A DNA stretch of 64,000 nt, from contig NZ_JACCCO010000001.1 in assembly GCF_013409935.1 (NCBI RefSeq), positions 3,286,001-3,350,000 of the forward strand, in the 5' to 3' direction. The notes under the pieces were generated by a model. It did no database searches. It was given only the letters and a program-made list of their open reading frames with translations, and was not told the origin of the DNA. Position 1 is the first letter of the stretch; each line of letters opens with the position of its first letter. The stretch is from Streptosporangium sandarakinum (GTDB taxonomy: Bacteria > Actinomycetota > Actinomycetes > Streptosporangiales > Streptosporangiaceae). The translations under genes were made by a program, and so were the position numbers. Positions 54,338 through 62,422 of this stretch are shown piece after piece.

Positions 54338-54898
54338 ATGCGTGAAGAACCGAGGCTGGGCATGGGCAGGCGTGCGGACGGCGAGGGCTCGGCCTTCCCG
54401 CGCAAGGGCGGCCGGGCCGGCTACGTCCGGGGCACCACGCCCGAGGGCGACCTGTGCGTCACCGCACCCAAGCACCGCCGGCATGTCCAGGAGGACGCGC
54501 GCAAGGCCGCCGGAGAGAAGTGGCGGGACTCCGACCTCGTCCTCACCACGCGGAACGGCACACCGATCGAACCGTGCGACTTCAATCGGGCCTTCGCGGC
54601 GCACTGCCGCCGGGCGGGCGTGCCGACGACCCGCGCCCACGACACCCGGCACACCCGCGCCTCACTCCTGGCCGCCCTCGACGTCCACCCCCGCGTCGCG
54701 ATGCGCGTCCTCCGCCACCCACAGGTCTCGATGGCCATGGACGTCTACACGCGGATCCCGACTCCGGAAACTCGCAGGGCACTTGACCGGCTGAATCAGA
54801 GCCTCGACGGCTCGAACCAGACATGGCTTGCCCCCTTCACCTCAAGGCCCTTCGGGATCACCCGAAGGGCCTTATTCGCATGCAAGAGCCTTTGTTGA
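54338..54898 (+). pseudogene. Tyrosine integrase with large internal deletion
   Basis: The open frame joins an integrase N-terminus (GRRADGEGSAFPRKGGRAGY) to the end of the catalytic domain. Present are QEDARKAAGEKWRDSDLVLT, the H-x-x-R box in AHDTRHTRASLLAALDVHPR (His101, Arg104), LRHPQV (His127) and the nucleophile Tyr137 in MDVYTRIP. The core-binding domain and the first catalytic Arg are missing, roughly 200 residues. About 30 residues after RRALDRLNQSLDG are run-through. A recombinase without the first Arg should be inactive. The relic sits left of the tRNA-Arg direct repeats and may have served them or an older insertion. Confidence 0.82.
54844..54873. terminator. Hairpin after integrase relic
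   Basis: AAGGCCCTTCGGG (54844-54856), loop ATCA, CCCGAAGGGCCTT (54861-54873). Confidence 0.75.
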
Positions 54899-55022
54899 TG
54901 GCCACGAAGACATGCCGGAATGGCTACTGCGCCAATTCCGATGGCCGTTATTCGTGATTTAAAAGAGGGAGTTCCCAGCGAGCTGTCCGATTCACCTTCA
55001 CACCGAACGCGACGGAGGGCGA

Positions 55023-55808
55023 GTGACGCACCCCAAGAGCTGCGAGCGCGCCAAGCGGCACCAGTGCCGATGTTCCGACTGTGGTGGGGCACAGCATGGC
55101 TGGCCTTACGGCCTCGACCTGGCTCGTGACCCATCTCCCACGGGCCGTCAGGAGGCGAGGGAACGCAGCGACATCGCGTGGGCGGCCTCCTCGCCCCCCA
55201 AGGGGAAACGGGGGCCGTCCAAACAGAGACAGGCGGCCGCCACCGACAGCGCCACGGTCGATCTCATCGAATGGCTGTCCGAAAACCCGCAGACGGTCGA
55301 GCGCATCCAGGAAATCGGCGATCTCCTCACCGGCCGCGTCGTCGGAGAGCTGGACAAGAGATTCGGCGGCGACAGGCCGCGGGAAACCAGAAGAAGACTC
55401 ACCGAGCATTTCTGGTGCGACCTCCTCGTCGCCCTGGCCGAGGGCATCGAGGAATTCTCCAAGGCCATGGACCGAATACCCGAATACGTGACGGCGGCCA
55501 TCATCGACTCGCGGAAGGCCGAGAATCGCAGCCCTCTCCTCGAAGCTCTGGTGACGCTTGCCGTACGGACGGCGTGGGAGCCCATCAAGGACATGATCCG
55601 CGCCGGCGGGGTCGAGGAGCTGCAACGGACCTGCCGGATCCTGGCGGTCCTGATCTGCCCGGCCCCCGAGGACCATGCGGCGGTGCAGAACGGCGCGCTC
55701 CTCCCGCTGGCGCAGGAAGGCATGCTGGAGATCAGCCGGGAACGGCTGGAGCAGGTCTTCCCCGCCGAATGGGTTCGCCGCCTCCGGGATGACCTCGGCG
55801 GCGCCTGA
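55023..55808 (+). CDS. Protein of unknown function with N-terminal Cys/His cluster
   Basis: 261 aa from GTG 55023 with GGAGG upstream. The N-terminus has Cys7, Cys15, Cys17, Cys20 and His25 in SCERAKRHQCRCSDCGGAQH, which could form a small zinc site. A charged linker (SPPKGKRGPSKQRQAAATDS) follows. The rest is helical: VDLIEWLSENPQTVERIQEI, RRRLTEHFWCDLLVALAEGI, AWEPIKDMIRAGGVEELQRT, and a tail LEQVFPAEWVRRLRDD. No enzyme motif seen and no family named. It sits alone between the integrase relic and the tRNA repeat, a typical place for cargo of a mobile element. Confidence 0.6.
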   Translation: MTHPKSCERAKRHQCRCSDCGGAQHGWPYGLDLARDPSPTGRQEARERSDIAWAASSPPKGKRGPSKQRQAAATDSATVDLIEWLSENPQTVERIQEIGDLLTGRVVGELDKRFGGDRPRETRRRLTEHFWCDLLVALAEGIEEFSKAMDRIPEYVTAAIIDSRKAENRSPLLEALVTLAVRTAWEPIKDMIRAGGVEELQRTCRILAVLICPAPEDHAAVQNGALLPLAQEGMLEISRERLEQVFPAEWVRRLRDDLGGA

Positions 55809-55944
55809 ACGAACCGCCGGCCTCGAACGCCCGACCGGGCATCCCCTACCCATACGGAAGCCTTGAGCCCTGGCGAGCAAGGATCGCGAACGGCTGTCCG
55901 CGTAGGGCGGTGTTGCTGCATCCCACTGCTGTACGGCTACGACG

Positions 55945-55975
55945 AAGGCCCTCCGGGATGATCCCGGAGGGCCTT
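55945..55975. terminator. Perfect 15-bp hairpin
   Basis: AAGGCCCTCCGGGAT and ATCCCGGAGGGCCTT around one base. On the minus strand it follows the tRNA-like 3' end, as a tRNA terminator would. Confidence 0.75.
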
Positions 55976-55983
55976 TGACCTGC

Positions 55984-56131
55984 TGCGCGGCCGAGATGAC
56001 TCGAACCCCTGACCTTCTGATCCGTAGGGAAGGGCGGACGCTGCGCCAGAGGCGTCCCGGCCTGGCCAGACGGTGGATGAGGGCTGGTGGGATGCGATCG
56101 CGTAAGACGGTGTCGCTGTACGGCGCGGCTG
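55984..56131 (-). repeat. Left direct repeat with tRNA-Arg 3' half (att-like)
   Basis: On the minus strand this reads CTACGGATCAGAAGG (anticodon loop, ACG anticodon), then a T arm with GGGGTTCGAGT and an acceptor-side end. The 5' half of the tRNA is absent. The first 54 nt (55984-56037) match 62238-62291 at 52 positions. After 34 divergent bases, 56072-56131 match 62326-62385 at about 46 of 60 positions. Confidence 0.75.
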
Positions 56132-56286
56132 CATGAAGCCGACCGCAGGAATGTCGACCATGTGCGCGAGCATCTGGTCGGGCATCGGCAGAAGGCGGCG
56201 CCCCAGGTGCTCGCGGGCCTCGTGGCCGCTCGAGACTGTCACATCGCGAGCACCGGGAACGGCTTCCCATGCGGATGGTCTCCCGG

Positions 56287-57534
56287 TCAGAGCCGGTCGG
56301 CGATGACGTGGGCCATGGCGGTGTAACCGGCGTCGTTGGGGTGCAGGTGGTCACCGCTGTCGTAGGCGGGGTTGAGCACGTCGGGGTCGCCGGGGGCGGC
56401 CATGGCCTGGTCGAGGTCGGCGACGGCGTCGAACTCGCCTGAGGTGCGGATCCATTGGTTGACGGTGTCGCTGAGGGCGGCGGCGTGGTCGCCCCAGTGG
56501 TCGGAGTCCTTGAACGGCGGCAAGGTGGCTCCGATGACCTTGACGCCCTTGGCGTGGGCTTGGCGGATGAGCCGGCGGTAGCCGGTGATCAGCTCGTCCG
56601 CGGAGACGACGGGCGCGGGCTTGTACGTCGGGGTGTCGGACTCGCTGAATCCGATGTCGTTGACGCCCAGCAGCACGACGACCGTGCCGACGCCGGGCTG
56701 GTCGAGCACGTCCCGCTTGAAGCGGGCCGCGGAGCGGTCGCCGTACCAGGCGGAGTCGTTGAGCACGAGGTTGCCGCCGATGCCGGCGTTCAGGACGGGG
56801 CGGGCGCGGCCGGTGGCGGCGAGGCGCTCGGCGAGTTCGTCGGGGTAGCGGTCGTTGGCGTCGCCGGTGGAGCCGAACCCGTCCGTGATGGAGTCGCCGA
56901 AGGCGACTACCCCGTCGCGGGTCCTGGGCCCGCCCGCGACGTCGACACCGGACAGGTAGTACCACGAGTGCGTCGTCTGGTCGTAGGCGTTCGAGGCGGT
57001 GTCGGCGCTGTGGTCGCCCTGGGCGCGGTAGCTGGTGGCGTGCGCCTGGGAGTGGAAGGTCGCCGGTCCGGTGGTCCCGGCGAAGTAGAGGGTGACCGCC
57101 ACGGACTGGAAGGGGCTCACGTCGAGTTTGATCGGGTCGCTGGACAGGCTGCCGCGTGCGGGGATGCTGGCCGAGGTGGCGTGGCTGAAGGTCAGCTTCC
57201 GTACGGACTGAGGCCGGATCGCGGCGCCTTGGCCGGCGTAGGCGACAGTGGCGCCCGTCAGACGCACAGGGGTGGGGCCGTAATCGTTCGACAGGCGGAT
57301 GCGCAGGGATGAGCCGCCGGCGGTGAGCCTCACGATCTGGCGCACGCTCTGGCCGGTGAAGCCTTCCTCTGACCAGTTCGGCCCGAATCCGGTGCTGGCC
57401 CGCTGCGGTGCGGCGATCCAGGCCGCCTGCCAGCCCGTCTGCCGGTCTGTGCCGGCTTGGGCGGGGGCGGCCACGGCGAGTGCGAGGGCCAAGGCCGACA
57501 CCGCCGCACCGCTCTTTGCCGCGAAGTTCTTCAG
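56287..57534 (-). CDS. Secreted GDSL/SGNH hydrolase, paralogue of the 11403 gene
   Basis: About 415 aa. The N-terminus after AAGGAG reads (L)KNFAAKSGAAVSALALALAV, a good signal peptide if the CTG at 57534 is the start; the only standard start upstream is GTG 57651, inside the preceding gene and across both operators. A beta domain (QSVRQIVRLTAGGSSLRIRL) precedes the catalytic part: VVAFGDSITDGFGS, LLGVNDIGFS, and GDHLHPNDAGYTAMAH with Asp and His. It is the last gene of the island series, with its own operator pair. Confidence 0.82.
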   Translation of the reverse strand: MKNFAAKSGAAVSALALALAVAAPAQAGTDRQTGWQAAWIAAPQRASTGFGPNWSEEGFTGQSVRQIVRLTAGGSSLRIRLSNDYGPTPVRLTGATVAYAGQGAAIRPQSVRKLTFSHATSASIPARGSLSSDPIKLDVSPFQSVAVTLYFAGTTGPATFHSQAHATSYRAQGDHSADTASNAYDQTTHSWYYLSGVDVAGGPRTRDGVVAFGDSITDGFGSTGDANDRYPDELAERLAATGRARPVLNAGIGGNLVLNDSAWYGDRSAARFKRDVLDQPGVGTVVVLLGVNDIGFSESDTPTYKPAPVVSADELITGYRRLIRQAHAKGVKVIGATLPPFKDSDHWGDHAAALSDTVNQWIRTSGEFDAVADLDQAMAAPGDPDVLNPAYDSGDHLHPNDAGYTAMAHVIADRL

Positions 57535-57540
57535 GTGACT

Positions 57541-57570
57541 CCTTAATGAAACTTGCGTTCCGTTAATAAG
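57541..57570. promoter_or_regulatory. TetR-type operator candidate before the GDSL gene
   Basis: CTTAATGAA and TTCCGTTAAT within 57542-57567. It shares TTCCGTTAA with 57590-57610 and 60915-60941. Confidence 0.5.
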
Positions 57571-57589
57571 AGCGATAGGGGATGTAGCG

Positions 57590-57610
57590 CTTAATGGCAA
57601 TTCCGTTCCG
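57590..57610. promoter_or_regulatory. Second TetR-type operator candidate
   Basis: CTTAATGG-CAATT-CCGTTAAT, abutting the stop codon of the 57611 gene. Confidence 0.5.
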
Positions 57611-58129
57611 TTAATCCTGTGAGTGGAGGGCGGGGACGATCCGCCAGTCACGCTGGAAGACGAGGTTGTGCAGGTCGGCGGCGGCGATGGCGCGCAGCAC
57701 GGGGACGAGCTCGGCCGCCTGTTCCGCGTCGACGACGTTGAGCGGCCACTCCCCGAGGGTGGCGCCGCGCAGATGCGGATGGTGGAAGGCGGCGCCGTAG
57801 TGGGCGGTCAAAGTGATCGGGGCGATGCCCGCCTCGCGCTGCCGCGGCCACGACAACCGCCAGGCGGCGAAGCTGCCGCCTTGGAGGTCCCGGCGCGTAC
57901 CGGTGGCCTGCAGCGTGCCCGTACCAAGCAGGAGGTACTGGTCGAACTCGGCGAGAACCTGGCGGGCGGGCGCGTCGAGCAGGCGGACGGCCTGCTCGAA
58001 CGCGGCCTCCTTGCCGCGCCGGGTGATCTCGCCGGCGTGGGCACCGTCGCGCAGGTCGCTGAAGTGGCGGACGAGGGCTTCCAAGGGAGCGGGCGGGACA
58101 CCGTGCCCGCCGGTGCTCATGGTGCTCAT
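57611..58129 (-). CDS. Protein of unknown function
   Basis: 172 aa from ATG 58129 with GGAAGGA upstream. It overlaps the hydrolase stop (ATGA). No signal peptide or membrane segment. Visible blocks are PLEALVRHFSDLRDGAHAGE, QVLAEFDQYLLLGTGTLQAT, TLTAHYGAAFHHPHLRGATL and VFQRDWRIVPALHSQD. I do not recognise the family. Coupling to a hydrolase and an SDR suggests a role in the same small-molecule pathway. Confidence 0.7.
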   Translation of the reverse strand: MSTMSTGGHGVPPAPLEALVRHFSDLRDGAHAGEITRRGKEAAFEQAVRLLDAPARQVLAEFDQYLLLGTGTLQATGTRRDLQGGSFAAWRLSWPRQREAGIAPITLTAHYGAAFHHPHLRGATLGEWPLNVVDAEQAAELVPVLRAIAAADLHNLVFQRDWRIVPALHSQD

Positions 58130-58947
58130 GACAGGTCCTTCCGGCTGATGGCTCGCGCTATGTGGTCGAGAACGGGACTGTCCTGGCGGAGCACGTCTCC
58201 GTGCACGGCCCCCGGCGGGTGCAGCAGGCGCACCGGAACCCCGTCGCGGCGGAGCCGGCGCGCGTAGGAGTCGACGTCGTCGCGTACCGGGTCGTGGGCG
58301 CCTACGGCGAGGACGGCGGGTGCCATGCCCGCCAAGGACGGCGCCTCCCAGGGCGTCGAATACACCCGGGTGCCGTCCTCGTCGTAGGTGGCGGGCTCGC
58401 CGTTGCCGCGCCAGGCGAGCCAGGCTTGCCGCAGCAGGGCGGCCTGCGGGAACGCCTGGGGACTCCGGCGGTAGGACGGGCTGCTGCACGTGGGGTCGAA
58501 CGGTGGGTAGGCCAGGACCTGCGCCGCCAGCGGCAGGCCGCGCTCTCGCGCGACCAGGGCGGCGCAGGCGGCGAGCGTACCGCCGGCGCTGTCGCCGCCC
58601 ACCGCGAGCGGTGCCCCCGCCGCCTGTCCGGCGGTCCAGGAAAGCGCCGTGAGAACGTCATGCACAGCTCGGGGGTGGCGGTGCCGTGGCGCGAGCCGAT
58701 AGTCGACGCTGATCACCGTCCAGCCGGAGCGTTCGGCCAGGGACGCCGTGGCGTGGTGCCACTCGGCGGCCGAACCGTGCTGCCAACTGCCGCCGTGCGC
58801 CCAGACCAGGAAGCCTGCCGGGGGACCGTTGGCCGGTGCCGGCCGGTAGATCTGGACCGGAACGGGATCCGGCCCGGGAAGGATGAGGCGGGACCACTGC
58901 GGGGCGCCGCTCCCGCCACGGGCCGGCGTCGATCTGTCCAGGCTCAT
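58126..58947 (-). CDS. Alpha/beta hydrolase of the HSL/acetyl-esterase type
   Basis: 273 aa. The oxyanion HGG is in FLVWAHGGSWQHG, the nucleophile in AVGGDSAGGTLAAC, and later Asp and His are in VGAHDPVRDDVDSYARRL and HPPGAVHGDVL. YRLAPRHRHPRAVHDVLTAL is typical of the hormone-sensitive lipase group. ATG 58947 overlaps the SDR stop (ATGA). No signal peptide, so it acts in the cytoplasm. Confidence 0.87.
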   Translation of the reverse strand: MSLDRSTPARGGSGAPQWSRLILPGPDPVPVQIYRPAPANGPPAGFLVWAHGGSWQHGSAAEWHHATASLAERSGWTVISVDYRLAPRHRHPRAVHDVLTALSWTAGQAAGAPLAVGGDSAGGTLAACAALVARERGLPLAAQVLAYPPFDPTCSSPSYRRSPQAFPQAALLRQAWLAWRGNGEPATYDEDGTRVYSTPWEAPSLAGMAPAVLAVGAHDPVRDDVDSYARRLRRDGVPVRLLHPPGAVHGDVLRQDSPVLDHIARAISRKDLS

Positions 58948-59423
58948 AGCTGACGCAGAGCTTCTCCGTCGATGGCCCACTCGGCGCCGGCGACCTGTGC
59001 GGCCCAGGGTGACAGGAGGCAGGCGATGCTGCCTCCCCCTGGGTTCTTCTCCAGGACCGGCAGCACCGCGCGGGTGAGCCGGACGGCCGAGTGGAGATTG
59101 AGCTCGAAGGTGGCGTGCCACTGATCGTCGTCGATGTCCGCGAAGGTGGGGCGGGAGGTGAGGGCGGCCGCGTTGTTGACCAGGCCGTCCAGCCTGCCGT
59201 GACGAGCCAGGATCTGTGAGACGGCGTAGGCCGCCGTGGCGGGGTCGGTGAGGTCGGCGCGGATGAACTGTGTGGTGGGCGGCAGCGTGGGGACGGCCGA
59301 GCTACCGCGGGCGAGCGCCACGACGCGGGCTCCCTCCGCGGCGAGCAGGTGAGTGGTCGCCGGACCGATCCCGCTGGTCGCGCCCGTCACGAGAATCACC
59401 TTGCCGGAGAGCCGAAGATCCAT
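58944..59423 (-). CDS. SDR-family protein lacking the catalytic YxxxK segment
   Basis: A 159-aa protein where SDR enzymes have about 250. The cofactor motif TGATSGIG (13-20) and NNAA (83-86) are normal. The chain runs to NPGGGSIAC (about 128-135) and then jumps directly to a C-terminal-like LLSPWAAQVAGAEWAIDG. The usual Ser and the Tyr-x-x-x-Lys region between these blocks, some 85 residues, is missing without loss of frame. It may bind NAD(P) but should not be a normal SDR enzyme. It is coupled to the hydrolase by an ATGA overlap and starts 36 bp after the MFS gene. Confidence 0.8.
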   Translation of the reverse strand: MDLRLSGKVILVTGATSGIGPATTHLLAAEGARVVALARGSSAVPTLPPTTQFIRADLTDPATAAYAVSQILARHGRLDGLVNNAAALTSRPTFADIDDDQWHATFELNLHSAVRLTRAVLPVLEKNPGGGSIACLLSPWAAQVAGAEWAIDGEALRQL

Positions 59424-59459
59424 GTTGTGTTCCTTGAGGTGGGGGGAGGAGGCCGGCGG

Positions 59460-60893
59460 TCAGTTCTGCGTGCGGCCGTGCCGGGCGCGCAGGAAGACGG
59501 CGGCGATGAGGACGCCGAGGAGGACGAGGGCGGCGTTGGCGGCTATGGCGACGGTGACGCCGTGCAGGATCGCACTGGCGGACGTGGCGCCCATGGTGGC
59601 CGCGGTGACGATCGCGGACATGACGGGAGTCCCCATGGTGATGCCGATCTGCTGGGACATGGACGCCAGTCCGGTGGCCAGGCCCTGCTCGTGGTCCGGC
59701 AGGCCGGTGGTGGCGGTGATCATGAAGCCGACGATGACCAGCATGTTGCCGACCCCGCCCAGGAAGATCGCCGGCAGCATCAGCGCCATCGAGGCCGAGG
59801 TGCTGCCCAGGAAGAGCAGGACGCCGGTGAAGGCCGCCTGCAACAGCCCGCCCCCGACCAGGACGGCCAGAGTGGAGGTCCGGGAGATCAACTTCGGCGC
59901 GAGCATGCCCCCGGCCACGGTTCCGAGCCCCAGGACGCCGAACGAGAGCCCGGCGGTGAGGGCCGAGAAGCCGAGCGTCTTCTGCATGTACAGCGTGAGC
60001 AGGTACACCAGGGAGGTCTCGGTGACGAAGGCGAGCAGTCCCAGCACGTTGCCCCAGGCCACGGTGCGCTTCTTCAGGACGTGCAGCGGAACCAGGGGCT
60101 GGGCGGCCCTGCGCTCGACGAAGTGGAAGGCGGCCAGCAGAGCCGCGCCGGCCAGCAGGCCCACCAGGGCGACGGGATGGGTCCAGCCGTGCTCGCCGGC
60201 CTGGGTCAGGCCATAGACGATGCCGAGCAGACCGAGAGTGACGGTCAGGGCGCCGGGCAGGTCGACCTTGGGCCGAACGGCGGGCCGGGACTCGGTGATG
60301 ACGCTGGGGGCGACGAGGAGCACGATGAGCGCGACGGGGACGTTGATGAAGAAGGCCCAGCGCCATGAGAGCAGGTCGGTCAGGACACCGCCGAGGATGG
60401 CGCCGGCGGTGAACCCGGCGGACATGAGCGCGCCATTGAGGCCAAGGGCCTTCTGCCGCAGGTGGCCGTCGGGGAAGGAAGTGGTGAGCAGGGCGAGCCC
60501 GGCCGGAGTGGCGGCGGCGGTGGCGAGTCCCTGGGCGATGCGGGCGATGATGAGGATCTCGGGGTTCGGGGCGAGCCCGCCGACGAGTGAGGCCAGGCCG
60601 AGGAGAGCCAGGCTGCCGAGGAAGATGCGCTTGCGGCCGATCAGATCGCCGATGCGGCCGAAGAAGAGGGTGAACCCGGCCGCGCCCAAAGCGAAGGAGG
60701 TGGCGATCCACTGCAGGTCGGACAGGGAGAAGCCGAGGGTGTCGCCGATCTTGGGCAGGGCCACGTTCAGGATCGAGAAGTCGACGGCCAGCATGAACTG
60801 GGCGACCAGCAGCACCACGAGGACGGCTTTCATGCGGCCGGTCAGCCGTTGCGGGATCGGGGGACCGGACACAGGCTCTGTGGTCATGGTCAT
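59460..60893 (-). CDS. DHA2-family MFS transporter of the inserted segment
   Basis: 477 aa, 14 membrane segments: MKAVLVVLLVAQFMLAVDFS, LQWIATSFALGAAGFTLFFG, motif A GRIGDLIGRKR, and AGAILGGVLTDLLSWRWAFF. ATG 60893 has AAGGAG upstream. First gene of the minus-strand series and divergent from the TetR regulator, with an operator dyad between them. It probably exports the TetR ligand. Confidence 0.88.
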   Translation of the reverse strand: MTMTTEPVSGPPIPQRLTGRMKAVLVVLLVAQFMLAVDFSILNVALPKIGDTLGFSLSDLQWIATSFALGAAGFTLFFGRIGDLIGRKRIFLGSLALLGLASLVGGLAPNPEILIIARIAQGLATAAATPAGLALLTTSFPDGHLRQKALGLNGALMSAGFTAGAILGGVLTDLLSWRWAFFINVPVALIVLLVAPSVITESRPAVRPKVDLPGALTVTLGLLGIVYGLTQAGEHGWTHPVALVGLLAGAALLAAFHFVERRAAQPLVPLHVLKKRTVAWGNVLGLLAFVTETSLVYLLTLYMQKTLGFSALTAGLSFGVLGLGTVAGGMLAPKLISRTSTLAVLVGGGLLQAAFTGVLLFLGSTSASMALMLPAIFLGGVGNMLVIVGFMITATTGLPDHEQGLATGLASMSQQIGITMGTPVMSAIVTAATMGATSASAILHGVTVAIAANAALVLLGVLIAAVFLRARHGRTQN

Positions 60894-60914
60894 GACAGGG
60901 AACTCCTTCGAACG

Positions 60915-60941
60915 CTTAAACGGCTCTCTGGTTCCGTTAAG
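60915..60941. promoter_or_regulatory. TetR operator candidate between MFS and tetR
   Basis: CTTAAACGG, 10-nt gap, CCGTTAAG. The halves are near-complementary. It shares TTCCGTTAA with the two sites before the GDSL gene. Confidence 0.6.
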
Positions 60942-61018
60942 ATGCGAGGAACGATAACACCATTGCCGCCCTAAGGGAACAAGAGTCCCAATAAGGGTGC
61001 CTCTTGAGAGGAGTCCGT

Positions 61019-61639
61019 ATGGCCGCCGCATCGCAGCAGAGCGCCGCACCGCCGCCGGGCGCCGTCCGACCCGGTGGGCGCACCGCCCGCGTCCGCGAAG
61101 CCGTTCTTCAGGCCGCAGGAGACGTCCTGGCCGAGAAGGGATTCGACGCCCTCGACCTGGCCGAGATCGCCCGTGTCGCCGGGGTCGGGAAGACCACCGT
61201 CTACCGTCGCTGGGGCACGCCCGGCGCCCTCGCCGCCGACCTGCTCGACGACATGGCCCAGGGATCGTTGCCCCGCTCCCATACCGGCAGCGTCGAGGAG
61301 GATCTGCGGGACAATGCCCGGTTGGTCGTCAAGACCCTCACCGACCCCCGGCAGGGACGTCTGTTCAAGGCACTGATCGCCGCCTCGCTCTGCAACGACG
61401 AGGCGGCCCAGGCGCTGCACCGCTTCTACGCCAAACGCATCGACGAATGGGCCGGCTGCGTCGGTGACGCCGTCGAGCGAGGAGAGCTACCCGCCGGGAC
61501 CGATCCGCGACGGGTGATCGCAGCCGTCTCCGCGCCCCTGTACTACGCGCTGCTCAACACGGGGGAACCGCTCGACGATGACGCCGCCGAGCGCGCCGCG
61601 GCAGGAGCGCTGGCGGCGGCGCGCGCCGGCGTCGCGTGA
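61019..61639 (+). CDS. TetR-family transcriptional regulator of the inserted segment
   Basis: 206 aa. HTH in VREAVLQAAGDVLAEKGFDA and LAEIARVAGVGKTTVYRRWG. The ligand domain has AARAGVA at its end and a YYALLNTGEPLDDD block. ATG 61019 has GAGAGGAG upstream. Likely represses the divergent MFS-led series and, by motif sharing, the GDSL gene. Confidence 0.88.
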   Translation: MAAASQQSAAPPPGAVRPGGRTARVREAVLQAAGDVLAEKGFDALDLAEIARVAGVGKTTVYRRWGTPGALAADLLDDMAQGSLPRSHTGSVEEDLRDNARLVVKTLTDPRQGRLFKALIAASLCNDEAAQALHRFYAKRIDEWAGCVGDAVERGELPAGTDPRRVIAAVSAPLYYALLNTGEPLDDDAAERAAAGALAAARAGVA

Positions 61640-62191
61640 CGGGAGCCAGGTGATTCGGGGCCGCCTCGCGGATGGGCCTGCCCAGGGGCGACCAAACGGG
61701 GCTGCGGGCTCCACCCGATGGCCGTCCCCCGGATGACCAGGGAGTGTTCCCCCGCATGAAGCCGGAGGCCGACCTCAGCGCGCGGGACCTCCACCGCGAT
61801 CCATGCTTGCCTCACCGTTCGAAACACGGAGTCTGAGAAAGACAGGCATGACGGCGAAGAGGGAGCGGATCGGCCGACGGCGGTGCCCGCGATCACGGCT
61901 CCGGCGATACTGGCGACTGCCGGGTGCCGGGCGGCCCCTGCGCCGATGTCAGGCGGTAAGCAGTCCCCCGTGGTGAGCGCCCTGGAGAAGAACGCCCACG
62001 TGCTGCGGTCGACGGAGCCCGGGGCAGCACCACCGGCCCGGGGGCGCTGGGAACGATGATCCGCGACGCCAAGGTCGAAGTCGGAACCCGCAGCAGCCAC
62101 GGCAGGGCGACCGAGACTTTTGCCGAGGCGCTCAGGAGGCGCTGATGAGAACCACCCTGTCAGCAAGAGGCCTGGAAGATCGATAAAGCAA
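61640..62191. other. Region without a supported gene
   Basis: About 550 bp after the TetR gene. Short frames exist (for example a plus-strand end near MIRDAKVEVGTRSSHGRATE at 62056-62150) but none resembles a known family; it may be decayed coding DNA. Confidence 0.35.
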
Positions 62192-62230
62192 GAAGGCCCG
62201 TTCCCAGATTTTCCCTGGTAACGGGCCTTC
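62192..62230. terminator. Hairpin beside the right repeat
   Basis: GAAGGCCCGTT (62192-62202) pairs with AACGGGCCTTC (62220-62230). As at the left repeat, it lies just past the tRNA-like 3' end on the minus strand. Confidence 0.7.
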
Positions 62231-62237
62231 TTCGCGT

Positions 62238-62385
62238 TGCGCGGCCGAGAGGATTCGAACCCCTGACCTTCTGATCCGTAGGGAAGGGCGGGCCCCTCGT
62301 TGATGGCTTGCCGCCCTGCTCCGATGGTAGATGCGGGCTGGTGACGTATGATCGCGTAAGGGCCTGTTGCTGTATGGCGCTGCTG
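62238..62385 (-). repeat. Right direct repeat with tRNA-Arg 3' half (att-like)
   Basis: The minus strand reads CTACGGATCAGAAGG, then GGGGTTCGAATCC and the acceptor-side end. The T arm is better preserved than in the left copy. Beyond the anticodon loop comes a shared non-tRNA sequence (CCGCCCTTCC on the minus strand), also found in the left copy. Confidence 0.75.
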
Positions 62386-62422
62386 TACAGCAGTCGCTGC
62401 TAGGTCTAGTGAAGGCACTCGA

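Larger units (their letters stand above)
55809..56286. other. Intergenic region with hairpin and tRNA-Arg-derived repeat
   Basis: 478 bp. It contains a perfect hairpin at 55945-55975 and the left 148-bp direct repeat at 55984-56131. No gene supported. Confidence 0.6.
55984..62385. mobile_element. Putative tRNA-Arg-associated inserted segment, about 6.25 kb
   Basis: Bounded by the two 148-bp direct repeats. Its cargo is a GDSL hydrolase, a protein of unknown function, an alpha/beta hydrolase, an SDR with an internal deletion, an MFS pump and a TetR regulator. No integrase lies inside; an integrase relic lies 1.1 kb to the left. Both ends carry tRNA 3' halves in the same orientation, which is expected when elements insert one after another at the same tRNA gene. 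The complete tRNA is not in the window. Confidence 0.45.

Noticed and set aside
62238..62291. Complete tRNA gene
   Set aside because: Only the part from the anticodon loop to the acceptor end is present; no D arm or 5' acceptor strand precedes it. The same holds at 55984-56037.
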